Assembly (NCBI GenBank): GCA_021204405.1
Contig: JAJPZJ010000177.1
Span: 1-61,904, forward strand
DNA from: Tannerellaceae bacterium
Lineage (GTDB): Bacteria; Bacteroidota; Bacteroidia; Bacteroidales; Tannerellaceae
Direction of reading: 5' to 3'
DNA length: 61,904 nucleotides
Below are positions 48,945-58,723 of this stretch, piece after piece. Each line of letters opens with the position of its first letter. Within the stretch, counting starts at the first letter, position 1. A program made the position numbers and the translations under genes. The notes beneath the pieces were generated by a model that was given only the letters and a program-made list of their open reading frames with translations, made no database searches and had not been told where the DNA came from.

Positions 48945-48988
48945 TAATATCCCTAATATATATTATTAATATCCCTAATATATATTAT
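48945..48988. repeat. Perfect 22-bp tandem duplication
   Basis: A unit beginning TAATATCCCTAATATA is present twice (48945-48966, 48967-48988) between the oxidoreductase and ettA. Confidence 0.95.
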
Positions 48989-49040
48989 AAAGATGGTATA
49001 CATTTTTCCGCCGGAGCATGTGAATCTGAAAGTAATCATG

Positions 49041-49048
49041 TACTTTTG
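49041..49048 (+). promoter_or_regulatory. -7 box of ettA
   Basis: TACTTTTG, about 67 bases before the ettA ATG at 49115. The intervening leader contains the 24-bp duplication. Confidence 0.5.
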
Positions 49049-49068
49049 CATGACAATAAACAGAAATA

Positions 49069-49116
49069 AATAAAATACTTAATCATAACTATAATAAAAT
49101 ACTTAATCATAACTAT
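49069..49116. repeat. Perfect 24-bp tandem duplication in the ettA leader
   Basis: A unit beginning AATAAAATACTTAATC occurs at 49069-49092 and 49093-49116; the second copy ends inside the ettA start codon. Confidence 0.95.
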
Positions 49117-50802
49117 GGCAGACGACAAAAAAGTTATTTTTTCATGGTGGGAGTTAGTAAAATATTCCCTCCGCAGAAACAGGTATTGAAAAACATTTAT
49201 CTCTCCTTCTTTTACGGAGCCAAGATCGGTATTATCGGTTTAAATGGTTCCGGTAAATCTACCTTGTTAAAGATCATTGCCGGTATCGATAAAGAATACC
49301 AGGGCGATGTGGTATTTTCGCCGGGTTATTCGGTAGGTTACCTGGAACAGGACCCGCAACTGGAAGCCGGTAAAACGGTTAAAGAGATCGTACAGGAAGG
49401 GGTACAGGAGATTGTAGATACATTAAAAGAATATGAAGAAGTAAACGAACGGTTCGGTGACCCGGAAGTATTGGATGACCCGGATAAGATGGATGCCCTG
49501 ATCGCCCGCCAGGCTGAACTGCAGGATAAGATCGATGCAACCGATGCCTGGAACCTGGATAGCCGCCTGGAACGTGCCATGGATGCTTTGCGTTGCCCGC
49601 CCGAAGACCAGGTTGTTGATACCTTGTCCGGAGGTGAACGCCGCCGTGTTGCTTTATGCCGCCTGTTATTACAACAGCCGGATGTATTGCTACTCGACGA
49701 GCCGACCAACCACCTGGATGCCGAATCGATCGACTGGCTGGAACAACACCTGCAACAATACGCAGGGACTGTGATCTGTATCACGCACGACCGTTATTTC
49801 CTCGACCATGTAGCCGGATGGATTCTCGAACTCGACCGGGGCGAGGGTATCCCCTGGAAAGGAAACTACTCTTCATGGCTCGACCAGAAAACCAAGCGGA
49901 TGGCCCAGGAAGAGAAACAAGCCAGCAAACGCTGCAAAACATTGGAACGTGAGCTGGAGTGGATCAATATGGCTCCTAAAGCACGTCAGGCAAAAGGTAA
50001 GGCCCGTCTGAATTCATACGAAAAGTTATTAAACGAAGATAGCAGAGAGCGCGAAGCTAAACTGGAAATCTTTATTCCGAACGGTCCGCGTTTGGGTAAT
50101 AAAGTAATCGAAGCCCAGCAGGTAGCCAAAGCCTACGGAGAAAAACTACTGTTCGACGACCTCAACTTTATGCTGCCCCCTAACGGTATTGTCGGAGTGA
50201 TCGGGCCTAACGGTGCCGGTAAGACCACCCTGTTTAAAATGATTATGGGTATGGAAGAGATCGACAAGGGACAGTTCGAAGTGGGAGAAACCGTAGCTCT
50301 GGGGTATGCAGACCAGACCCACAAAGATATCGACCCGAATAAAACCGTATACCAGGTTGTTTCGGGCGGTCAGGAATTTATCCGTGTAGGTGGCAAAGAG
50401 CTGAATGCACGTGCCTATCTGTCACGTTTTAATTTCAACGGAGCCGACCAGGAAAAATTATGCAGTGTGCTTTCAGGTGGTGAAAAGAACCGGTTACACC
50501 TGGCCCTTACCCTGAAAGCAGAAGCCAATGTACTGCTACTCGACGAGCCTACCAATGATATTGACGTAAATACCCTCCGTGCACTGGAAGAAGGGCTGGA
50601 AAACTTTGCCGGTTGTGCCGTTGTGATTTCCCACGACCGTTGGTTCCTCGACAGGATCTGTACACATATCCTGTCATTCGAAGGCGACTCAAACGTAGTG
50701 TTCTACGAAGGTACCTATTCAGAGTATGAAGAATACAAACGCAAACAATTAGGTAATGTTGAACCCAAACGGGTTCGTTACCGTAAATTAATAGTTGATT
50801 AA
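49115..50802 (+). pseudogene. ettA: ABC-F translation factor EttA, frameshift after codon 9
   Basis: EttA gates the ribosome according to ATP level. Both ATPase modules are intact: Walker A GLNGSGKST with LSGGERRRVALCRL, and GPNGAGKTT with LSGGEKNRLHLALTL; the arm between them is present. The true start is the ATG at 49115 (MADDKKVIF), but a run of six T at 49137-49142 is one base short, so the frame must be joined to MVGVSKIFPPQKQVLKN at 49144. Restored length is 562 residues. A shorter product from the ATG at 49144 would lack only about 10 residues and could still function. Confidence 0.92.
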
Positions 50803-50821
50803 TCTCAATAAACTTAGTACC

Positions 50822-51475
50822 ATGAAAAAACATCTGTTTACAACACTGGCTTTGGCTACTACGGCCCTTTTCAGTAGTGCAGGCAATGCTTCTGCACAGA
50901 AAGTTGAAAAACTCTTTAACGGGAAAGACCTTTCCAACTGGAAGTTTGTAGTCGATAAAGATGCCGTTCCCGGCGATCAGGTATATTCTGTACGTGATGG
51001 AGTGATTCACATTACAGGTTCACCTTTTGGATATATGTATACCAAAAACAAATATTCAAACTACAAACTACATGTTGAGTGGCGATGGGTAAATGGCGAA
51101 TCAAACAGTGGTATCTTTCTGCTGATAGAAGATTTAAAGAATCCGTTCCCTACAGGTATCGAATGCCAGTTGCACGCAGGTGATGCCGGCGACTTTGTTT
51201 TATTAAGCGGTTCTGATCTGGAAGAATTTAATGTACGGCCGGGCAAAGAGCGTCCTGCTTTCCCCGTAGTAAAAAAGGTAAATCCTTCCAGTGAAAAACC
51301 GGCAGGCGAATGGAACCAGGCCAATATATTCTGTAAAGATGGAGTAATAACTGTATACATCAACGGCGTTTATCAAAATACCGGTACCAGTAAGGTGAAA
51401 GAAGGATATATAGGCTTACAGAGTGAAGGTAAGGATGTACAATTCCGGAATGTAACGCTGACTCCGCTAAATTGA
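50822..51475 (+). CDS. Exported DUF1080 protein (3-keto-disaccharide hydrolase-like)
   Basis: The 217-residue precursor (start at the ATG at 50822) has a signal peptide (about residues 1-26) and the DUF1080 jelly-roll: LFNGKDLSNWKFV, EWRWVNGESNSGIFLLIED and a C-terminal VQFRNVTLTPL. Relatives hydrolyse 3-keto-glycosides formed by Gfo/Idh/MocA oxidoreductases; a gene of that family lies 2 kb away. It follows ettA by 19 bases and ends at a terminator. Confidence 0.88.
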   Translation: MKKHLFTTLALATTALFSSAGNASAQKVEKLFNGKDLSNWKFVVDKDAVPGDQVYSVRDGVIHITGSPFGYMYTKNKYSNYKLHVEWRWVNGESNSGIFLLIEDLKNPFPTGIECQLHAGDAGDFVLLSGSDLEEFNVRPGKERPAFPVVKKVNPSSEKPAGEWNQANIFCKDGVITVYINGVYQNTGTSKVKEGYIGLQSEGKDVQFRNVTLTPLN

Positions 51476-51500
51476 TAAACAATCACCATAATCTGAACCA

Positions 51501-51556
51501 CAAGGATATCCGGACAAAATAAATAAGCAGCATTTGTTTGGATATCCTTGTTTTTT
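51501..51556 (+). terminator. Terminator after the DUF1080 gene
   Basis: CAAGGATATCC pairs with GGATATCCTTG in a longer imperfect stem (18 bp with a two-base internal loop), followed by six T. Confidence 0.85.
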
Positions 51557-51765
51557 CGTATGTTCAAAATTAAAATTTCATTAACGGATTTCTTATATTA
51601 CCAGGCGAAACAACCACACCTCCTCAACCAATAACCGCCAAAAGATCAATCCTATATCATTTCCTCCTCTTTTCTCTACCCTGGAAAACACTGTAAAGGA
51701 ATGCAAAATTACCGCCGTTAAAATATCTTTAACAAGTTAATATTTCTTTTCGTTCTTTTCCGCTA

Positions 51766-51796
51766 TTGTTCATTAAAAAGATAGTCAGTACATTTG
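51766..51796 (+). promoter_or_regulatory. Promoter of the candidate small RNA
   Basis: TTG at 51766-51768 and TACATTTG at 51789-51796, spaced 20 bases, fit the -33/-7 pair of Bacteroidales promoters. No protein gene lies on this strand until 52366. The segment 51557-51765 shows nothing else. Confidence 0.5.
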
Positions 51797-51800
51797 TAAT

Positions 51801-51933
51801 AGTAATTAATAGAAAGAATTGATTGGTTTTATTAATTACTCAGTCTGATGAATTATTAATTAGAATATTAATTCATAGTTAAGGTTTTGGTTAAAAAGAG
51901 AAATGCTCCCGGTCGTGATGATTAGGAGCATTT
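51801..51933 (+). ncRNA. Candidate structured small RNA
   Basis: A promoter-like pair is followed by three hairpins. Stem 1 is a perfect 11-bp pairing of 51801-51811 with 51830-51840. Stem 2 pairs 51849-51855 with 51869-51875. Stem 3 pairs AAATGCTCC (51901-51909) with GGAGCATTT (51925-51933), followed by a U-rich tail. No open frame of note. Stem 3 can also end the convergent TSCPD transcript, so stem 3 alone is not proof of an RNA gene. No known RNA family is recognised. Confidence 0.4.
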
Positions 51934-51937
51934 ATTA

Positions 51938-52192
51938 TTACTTTATTTTTTTTAAAGCCTGGGCCAATTGATCAGGGCAGGAAGAACCTCGCTGACGGCA
52001 GTTAATGCCATCCATCCGGTTGATTGCTTCATGTACCGGCATCCCAATCAATAATTTTGAGAGTCCCTGCAGGTTACCATCGCAGCCACCCACTACCTGT
52101 ACATCCGTAATAGTATTATTCTCAGCTTCTACAATCATCATTTTCGAACATACACCTCCTTCGGGAGTATGTACTACACGTTGCTTCTCCAT
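51938..52192 (-). CDS. TSCPD-domain small protein (TIGR03905-like)
   Basis: An 84-residue protein with four conserved cysteines (GGVCSKMMIVEAENNTI, GGCDGNLQGLSKLLIG, INCRQRGSSCPDQL). The TSCPD domain also ends some class II ribonucleotide reductases, where it binds metal. The stand-alone role is unknown. Convergent with the candidate RNA at 51801-51933. Confidence 0.85.
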   Translation of the reverse strand: MEKQRVVHTPEGGVCSKMMIVEAENNTITDVQVVGGCDGNLQGLSKLLIGMPVHEAINRMDGINCRQRGSSCPDQLAQALKKIK

Positions 52193-52365
52193 CTCTTCCT
52201 ATGCTTGTTTATTAATTAGTTTGCGGTGCAAAGTCATAAATAATATTCCATATATTTCCCGGATTAACTTTATACAGGCAGGCACCTCGTTTTCACGGGA
52301 AAGGAGATGCCTGCCTGATGAATATTTCTTATCTTTACATCTTATAATATTTAAATCTTACCGTC

Positions 52366-53676
52366 ATGACGTACGAAGAAACACTTAACTACCTTTATAC
52401 CAGTACACCGGTATTTCAACAGGTAGGCGCTGCCGCCTACAAACCAGGCCTCGACACCAGTATTGCACTGGATAATCTCTTAGGAAATCCTCACCAGGCA
52501 TATAAAACAATCCATATAGCAGGTACCAACGGCAAAGGTTCCGTCAGCCATTTGTTAGCGGCTATCCTCCAGCAAAGCGGTTATAAAGTAGGGCTGTATA
52601 CATCGCCCCATCTGGTTGATTTCCGCGAACGGATACGGGTAAACGGAAAGATGATTTCACAGGAGTATGTGGTAGAGTTTGTGGAGAAATACCGTTCTTC
52701 CTTTGAACCGTTACACCCCTCCTTCTTCGAACTGACATCTACAATGGCGTTTGACTATTTCCGGCACAAACAGGTTGACTTTGCCGTTATAGAAACCGGT
52801 CTTGGCGGACGCCTGGACAGTACTAATATTATTACACCTATCTTAAGTATTATCACCAATGTAAGCAGGGATCATATACAATACCTGGGAGATACTATGG
52901 AGAAGATTACCTATGAGAAAGCCGGTATTATGAAACCAGGCGTTCCTGTGATTGTTGGAGAGGTATATTATGAGCCATGCGTCAGCTTATTCGAACAGTT
53001 AAGCAAAGAAAAGGAAGCCACTTTGTATTTTGCTTCCAACAGCGATTTGCTAAAAGAGTCTTACCTGATGGACACGGGAGAGTGGTTCCTCGATTTGGAT
53101 GATTTCGGGCAACTTTTCGGACAGTTATCCGGTTTAGCACAGATCAGGAATGCTAAAACTGTACTGGCAGCCCTGCAGTTACTCAAAAACACAGGTATTC
53201 GTATTACTAAAAAGGCAGTCAGGGAGGGTTTTGAACATGTGGTAGAAATTACAGGATTACGCGGACGCTGGGAAACAGTACAGGAAAAACCAAAAGTGAT
53301 TTGTGATACCGGACATAATGAAGCAGCCTGGGTATATCTGCAGGAGCATTTAAAAGTAGTCATGAGAAACTACAAACAATTACATATGATCATAGGGATG
53401 GCTAACGATAAAGATATCGACGATATTTTAACCTATATGCCGCAGGAAGCTACGTATTACTTCACGCAGGCAGCTATTCCACGGGCACTACCTGCTGGCG
53501 AGCTGGCCTTCAAAGGTTCTATGCAGGGACTTGCCGGAATTGTATTTAATACAGTAGCCGAAGCCGTACAAAGTGCACTCGAATCAGCGAAGGAAGATGA
53601 CCTGGTCTTTATTGGCGGAAGCACTTTTGTAGTAGCCGAAGCACTGCCGCTTTTCAATAACAATACAAACAAATAA
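52366..53676 (+). CDS. folC: Folylpolyglutamate synthase / dihydrofolate synthase
   Basis: Adds glutamate to folates. The 436-residue protein has the P-loop IAGTNGKGSVSHLLA (about residues 43-57), the SPHLVDFRERIRVNG segment and the ETGLGGRLDSTNI motif. First gene of a plus-strand run followed by MFS, ATPase-DUF4435 and GT-C genes. An AT-rich leader with TATCTTTA precedes it. Confidence 0.95.
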   Translation: MTYEETLNYLYTSTPVFQQVGAAAYKPGLDTSIALDNLLGNPHQAYKTIHIAGTNGKGSVSHLLAAILQQSGYKVGLYTSPHLVDFRERIRVNGKMISQEYVVEFVEKYRSSFEPLHPSFFELTSTMAFDYFRHKQVDFAVIETGLGGRLDSTNIITPILSIITNVSRDHIQYLGDTMEKITYEKAGIMKPGVPVIVGEVYYEPCVSLFEQLSKEKEATLYFASNSDLLKESYLMDTGEWFLDLDDFGQLFGQLSGLAQIRNAKTVLAALQLLKNTGIRITKKAVREGFEHVVEITGLRGRWETVQEKPKVICDTGHNEAAWVYLQEHLKVVMRNYKQLHMIIGMANDKDIDDILTYMPQEATYYFTQAAIPRALPAGELAFKGSMQGLAGIVFNTVAEAVQSALESAKEDDLVFIGGSTFVVAEALPLFNNNTNK

Positions 53677-53698
53677 ATATATATTGAATAACAAACTT

Positions 53699-55048
53699 AT
53701 GACTGAACAAATACGACACACGCTTCGCGATTCTAAAGCTGCCCGCTGGACAGCCCTGGTAGTAGTATCCTTTAGTATGCTGTGCGGCTACTTCCTGACC
53801 GACGTACTCTCTCCGCTTAAACCCATGCTGGAAGAAGAACTCCTGTGGAGCAGTACCGACTTCGGCATATTCAACAGTGCCTATGGCTGGTTTAATGTAT
53901 TCCTCTTTATGCTGATACTGGGCGGGATGATACTCGACAGGAAAGGTATACGCTTTACCGGGTTAGGTGCATGTATATTAATGGTAGTAGGTTGCCTTAT
54001 CAAATATGGAGCCATCACCGGTATGATTGGTGAAGGCCAACTGTTAGGTATGAAAGCACAGGTAGCCATTGCCGCTCTGGGATATGCCATATTTGCCGTA
54101 GGGGTAGAGATTGCCGGAATAACCGCGTCAAAAGTGATCGTGAAATGGTTTAAAGGAAAAGAGCTGGCGCTGGCAATGGGAATGCAGGTAGCCACCGCAC
54201 GTATCGGAACCATGCTGGCTCTGGCTATTACCGTACCTTATGCTAAATATTTCAATAGCATTTCGGCTCCTGTGCTGCTCTGTTTAATATTGCTGTGTGT
54301 AGGGCTTGTCTCCTTTATCCTTTATTGTATTATGGATAAAAAATTAGACAAATCCATCAGTCTGGCAGGAGAAAAGGCAGACGAACCGTTCCGGGTAGCC
54401 GATATTTTCATCATTATGAGGAACAAAGGTTTTTGGCTGATCGCCCTGCTATGTGTGTTATTCTATTCGGCCGTATTCCCTTTCCTCAAGTATGCAACCG
54501 ACCTGATGGTCAACAAATATGCAGTAGACCCGGAGTTGGCCGGTAATATTCCGGCATTGTTACCCTTCGGTACCCTTATCCTTACTCCTTTTTTCGGCGG
54601 GCTATACGATAAAAAAGGGAAAGGAGCTACGATTATGATTATCGGCTCCTGTATGCTTATCGGCGTACATCTGCTGTTTGCACTTCCACTGCTGAATGTG
54701 TGGTGGTTTGCTACCATTGTAATGATCGTACTGGGAATTGCCTTCTCACTGGTACCTTCAGCCATGTGGCCATCCGTACCTAAAATCATTCCGGAAAACC
54801 AGTTGGGCACAGCCTATGCCCTGATCTTCTGGGTGCAGAATATCGGACTTAGCCTCGTACCTTTATTGATTGGCTGGGTATTGGATACCTATTGCAAACG
54901 GGAAGGGAGCGGGCCGGCTTACGATTATACGCTGCCGATGGTGATCTTTACCGGATTCGGTGTACTGGCCCTTATTGTTTCGCTGCTCCTGAAAAAAGAG
55001 GACCGCAAAAAAGGATATGGATTAGAACAACCTAACATCACCAAATAA
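53699..55048 (+). CDS. MFS transporter (anion/organophosphate-antiporter-like)
   Basis: About 12 membrane helices in 449 residues, with the loop GGMILDRKGIRFTG after helix 2 and the repeated GGLYDKKGKGATIM motif after helix 8. The overall pattern resembles bacterial MFS proteins for organic anions or phosphorylated compounds; the substrate cannot be fixed. Start at the ATG at 53699, 22 bases after folC. It ends 8 bases before the ATPase-DUF4435 gene. Confidence 0.88.
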   Translation: MTEQIRHTLRDSKAARWTALVVVSFSMLCGYFLTDVLSPLKPMLEEELLWSSTDFGIFNSAYGWFNVFLFMLILGGMILDRKGIRFTGLGACILMVVGCLIKYGAITGMIGEGQLLGMKAQVAIAALGYAIFAVGVEIAGITASKVIVKWFKGKELALAMGMQVATARIGTMLALAITVPYAKYFNSISAPVLLCLILLCVGLVSFILYCIMDKKLDKSISLAGEKADEPFRVADIFIIMRNKGFWLIALLCVLFYSAVFPFLKYATDLMVNKYAVDPELAGNIPALLPFGTLILTPFFGGLYDKKGKGATIMIIGSCMLIGVHLLFALPLLNVWWFATIVMIVLGIAFSLVPSAMWPSVPKIIPENQLGTAYALIFWVQNIGLSLVPLLIGWVLDTYCKREGSGPAYDYTLPMVIFTGFGVLALIVSLLLKKEDRKKGYGLEQPNITK

Positions 55049-55056
55049 CCACGCTT

Positions 55057-56622
55057 ATGGAACTCATCCTTCCAACCCGTACCGGCCATCCGGAGCCATT
55101 ACATACGACCAGCCGCATATTGGTAGTGATCGGAGCCAATGGTTCCGGTAAAAGTTCTTTCGGAAAAGCACTGGCCGGCCAATATCCGGAACTGGCCGAG
55201 ACCATCTCCGGTATGCACTCACTCTTTATTGAAAGCCAAGAGGCAGTCCAAACATCCCTACCCGAAGAGAATGAACTGGTACGCCTCCAATCGATGATCA
55301 AAGAGCGTATCTTTATGCCCTGCCTGTCGGCTTATGAAAAGCTATTACTCCGGTTGCAGGGTGAAGAGTTCGAAGCGGCTGTTAATTACAAAGAACAGGC
55401 TAAAAACAATCCCGGCTTACCTACTCCACATACCCGGCTGGACCAGATACAGGTACTCTGGGAGCAGATGTTCCCCCAAAGCCGGTTGGTACGCAAATCC
55501 GGCTTTTTCGAGCTGGTATCTACCGGACGGAATGGGAAAAGCTATAAGGCCGGACGTATGAGCGACGGTGAGAAAATTGTTTTCTACCTCATAGGTGCTG
55601 TCTTATATGCCCGGGAAGGAGCCTTACTGATCATTGAGGAACCGGAACTACTCCTGCACAACTCCATTAAAAGCACGTTATGGAACGAGCTGGAGGCTTT
55701 ACGGCCGGATTGCACCTTTGTGTATCTGACCCGTGATATCGACCTGGCCACCTCACGCCGTAACAGCGAATGCATCTGGATACGCTCCTGTAATGCCGAC
55801 AAAGTAAGCTGGGATTACGAACGGATTGATAACAATGAACACCTGCCCGAAGAGATCTACCTGGAAATCCTCGGCAACCGCAAGCCTGTTTTGTTTATAG
55901 AAGGTACCGACACCCATAGCATTGACAGCAGGCTATACCCTTATATCTTCCCCGATTATACCATCAAACCGATGGGCGGATGCCAGAAGGTAATCGAAAC
56001 TACCAAAGCCTTCCGGCAACTTACCCATTTCCATATGCTTGATTCGATGGGTATTGTAGACCGCGACCGCCGTACCGAAGGGGAAGTAGAATACCTCCGC
56101 CGGCAAAACATCCGTGTACCCGACGTAGCCGAAGTGGAAAACCTCCTGATGCTCGAACCCGTGGTACGGACAGTAGCCCAACGAATGATGAAAGATCCCG
56201 AAACAGTTTTCTGCCAGGTAAAAGAGCGTGTGGTCAATCTCTTTACCGAAAACCTGGAAGCACAGGTTCTCTTACATGCCCGCCACCAGGTACGCAAAAA
56301 GCTGGAGATCGCCCTCAACCATAAGATTAGCCATATCGACCAGTTAGCCATGTATGTAGAAGGAATCCAGACCGATATCCAGGTACGGGAGATCTATCAT
56401 CAGATAAAGGAAGCGTTCAGCCAATATATATATGATAACGATTACAATAGTATCCTCCGGGTATTCAACCAGAAAGGAATGCTACCGCAAAGCCTGGTAT
56501 GCAAGATGTGCGGATTAAGCAACAAAGAAAGCTACCTGTCGCTGGTCTTATCTATCCTGCAAGAGGACCGGCAGGATGCCGGAGTGATCAGAGAAGCCAT
56601 TAAACAGTCGCTCGGCGGATAA
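55057..56622 (+). CDS. Fused AAA/ABC ATPase and DUF4435 (TOPRIM-like) protein
   Basis: A single 521-residue chain. The N-terminal ATPase has Walker A GANGSGKSS at 26-34, a signature-like SDGEK at 169-173 and Walker B LLIIEEPE at 190-197. From about residue 275 it matches DUF4435: E282 in LFIEGTD, the DxD pair D335/D337 in GIVDRDRR and E359/E361 in VAEVENLL, the usual acidic set of TOPRIM-type nucleases. In PARIS defence, an ATPase (AriA) and a DUF4435 nuclease (AriB) form the effector pair, and fused forms exist; this protein is a compact version of that layout. Its housekeeping-like setting makes a non-defence role equally possible. Confidence 0.85.
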   Translation: MELILPTRTGHPEPLHTTSRILVVIGANGSGKSSFGKALAGQYPELAETISGMHSLFIESQEAVQTSLPEENELVRLQSMIKERIFMPCLSAYEKLLLRLQGEEFEAAVNYKEQAKNNPGLPTPHTRLDQIQVLWEQMFPQSRLVRKSGFFELVSTGRNGKSYKAGRMSDGEKIVFYLIGAVLYAREGALLIIEEPELLLHNSIKSTLWNELEALRPDCTFVYLTRDIDLATSRRNSECIWIRSCNADKVSWDYERIDNNEHLPEEIYLEILGNRKPVLFIEGTDTHSIDSRLYPYIFPDYTIKPMGGCQKVIETTKAFRQLTHFHMLDSMGIVDRDRRTEGEVEYLRRQNIRVPDVAEVENLLMLEPVVRTVAQRMMKDPETVFCQVKERVVNLFTENLEAQVLLHARHQVRKKLEIALNHKISHIDQLAMYVEGIQTDIQVREIYHQIKEAFSQYIYDNDYNSILRVFNQKGMLPQSLVCKMCGLSNKESYLSLVLSILQEDRQDAGVIREAIKQSLGG

Positions 56623-56726
56623 AAAATAAGCGTTAAAAGAGAAAAATCCCATAAAAAATTGTTCTTTTGTAGATAAATTAAGTGAGAACTTTGTTTTATG
56701 GTTTTCACACCAAGTAAACAGATTAT

Positions 56727-58094
56727 ATGCGCACACCGTTTTTACAATACCTCTACTTGCAAAAGCCGGTAACAATGGTTATAATTATTTGTATTATTTC
56801 CGTATTACCCTGGATCGGCATGAGTGAAGGTTACTCTCTTGAAGCTGCTGTTGCAACCCGGATGCTGGAAAGTGGAAAATGGTTTATTCCACAACTCCCT
56901 ACCGATGGTGTCAGTGCCCATTCGCCTATGTTATACTGGCTGATTGCAGCCTTCTCCTCTTTCCGTGGAGTGGTAACACCTATTACCGCTCATCTGCCCG
57001 CGGCACTTGGATTCAGCTTTTTAGTAGGTAGCGTATTGGTATTCTTCGGACGGGCTATCCGTTTTCAGGAAGCCTTTATTGCTACTTTACTGTTAATTAC
57101 CTGTACTGGTATCCAGCAGGCTGCCATTATAGCTCCGGCCAACATCCTCTTTTCGGTATTCACCATCCTGGCGCTTATCCTGATGTATAACTGGGAAGAT
57201 AAAGACGAACTTCAGGGATTACCCATTGGCATCCCCTTATTGCTCAGCTGCGCCATTTTATCCAAAGGAATATCCGGTCTATCCATGCCCTTATGTGTAT
57301 TCGGTGTTTATATCTGGAGCCTGAAAAAATATAGCACGATCCGCCTAATTAAAGCGATGGTGTATCCGGCAGTTTCCACCTTGTTCTTACCCATGCTTTG
57401 GTATATAGCCATCTGGCACCAGGGAGGTTCTTTATTAAATTATAGTTTGCGGTACGAATACCTCTTATCAGACATCCTGTTTTCCCTATTGAAAGGTTTC
57501 TTACCCTGGACAATGTTACTGTTATTCTCCCTGTTTGGTATTAACTACCACAAAACAGGTGAGCCTTTTAAAAACCGTTTGCAGATAGTGTCCGGCAAGT
57601 TCCATGCCCTGGAGCCGATCAAGAAATTCAGTTGGATCACCATCTTTGTCATGCTTACTTACTTTATAGCCATTCCGTCCGGGCCTAACTGGCATTTCCT
57701 GCCATTATATCCCTTCCTGGCATTATTTATGGCACAATATTTTATTTATATTGCCGAATACCGCACCATCTGCACCCGCTTGTTCGCTGCTTGTTACGCC
57801 ATCGTAGCATTTGCCCTGCTGACCCTTGGCGGAATGACGATGAGTGGTAGTTTTGAATTGGTGCCTTTTATCAGCGGACTTACCGGAAATGAATATATTT
57901 TATCCCTTACTGAGCGCGTAAACGATAAATTGGTGAACTATACCAGCCTGGTTGTCATAGCCATGTTCTTTACCATCTTTACACTCGTTACCGTAGGCTA
58001 CCAGTTACTGAAAAAGATCAATATCAAGATCCTTTATTCTACCATAGCACTCACATTTGCTTTTAACCTGCTTTGCTATATTTTACTTCAATAA
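56727..58094 (+). CDS. GT-C membrane glycosyltransferase (ArnT/PMT-like)
   Basis: The 455-residue protein has about 10-11 hydrophobic segments. Its first loop has the pattern EGYSLEAAVATRMLESGKWFIPQLPTDGVSAHSPMLYWLIAA, which matches the acidic DE/EA-type catalytic loop of GT39/GT83 enzymes such as ArnT that use polyprenyl-phosphate sugars. The acceptor is unknown; lipid A or protein O-glycosylation are possibilities. It starts 104 bases after the ATPase-DUF4435 gene. Confidence 0.85.
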   Translation: MRTPFLQYLYLQKPVTMVIIICIISVLPWIGMSEGYSLEAAVATRMLESGKWFIPQLPTDGVSAHSPMLYWLIAAFSSFRGVVTPITAHLPAALGFSFLVGSVLVFFGRAIRFQEAFIATLLLITCTGIQQAAIIAPANILFSVFTILALILMYNWEDKDELQGLPIGIPLLLSCAILSKGISGLSMPLCVFGVYIWSLKKYSTIRLIKAMVYPAVSTLFLPMLWYIAIWHQGGSLLNYSLRYEYLLSDILFSLLKGFLPWTMLLLFSLFGINYHKTGEPFKNRLQIVSGKFHALEPIKKFSWITIFVMLTYFIAIPSGPNWHFLPLYPFLALFMAQYFIYIAEYRTICTRLFAACYAIVAFALLTLGGMTMSGSFELVPFISGLTGNEYILSLTERVNDKLVNYTSLVVIAMFFTIFTLVTVGYQLLKKINIKILYSTIALTFAFNLLCYILLQ

Positions 58095-58723
58095 AAAATT
58101 ATGTTTTTGTGAATATACCAATCAACTATCTTAGCTTAAATATACCAATCAACTATCTTAGCTTATGAAAATAGTACCTACCTTATCCGTTAGATAAGTA
58201 GCAACCATATATACCCACTATTTTCTCCTTTACCTGTCACACTTATATTATTACTTTAATAATAAGCTATAATCTATTTGTAAAAAGTTTCTTTATAAAT
58301 AGATATGAGATAGATTTTACGGAATACCCCTATTGCATACAGAAACAGCCCGTTTTTATTTAAATACTATACAGATTGTAATATCCAAACAATCAAATTG
58401 ATCTTTATATTCCTACCGGCAATACCTGACCAACAAACTGTTAATCTACCAGAATAAGACCCGATAAAAAGCTGATCACCAAAACACTAAACCCTCGGAA
58501 ATCAACACAAACACCTAAGTTTATCCACGCATTTCGTCTTGTTTATCCATGTATTGACTTATACCTTTATGACAGTAAACAAAAAAGCTAAAAAAGCTAA
58601 AACGTCCTGAATAAATAATAATATAAACTGTAAAAACGCTAAACATATGAATATACTACTTAAGCCCACAAAAGCCTATTTAAAAAAAGCTTTTTATTCA
58701 ATCACCATTTAAAAATTAAAAAC
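58095..58723. other. 629-bp AT-rich gap upstream of the fimbrial cluster
   Basis: No gene. Contains the 27-bp duplication at 58112-58165, a short imperfect direct repeat (GTTTATCCACGCATTTCG and GTTTATCCATGTATTGAC around 58520-58555), and AT-rich sequence that probably carries the fimbrial promoter. I found no inverted repeat pair that would mark an invertible promoter. Confidence 0.5.
58112..58165. repeat. Perfect 27-bp tandem duplication
   Basis: A unit beginning AATATACCAATCAACTAT occurs at 58112-58138 and 58139-58165. Confidence 0.95.

Noticed and set aside
58095..58723. Invertible promoter for the fimbrial cluster.
   Set aside because: I found only direct repeats here and no pair of inverted repeats flanking a promoter.
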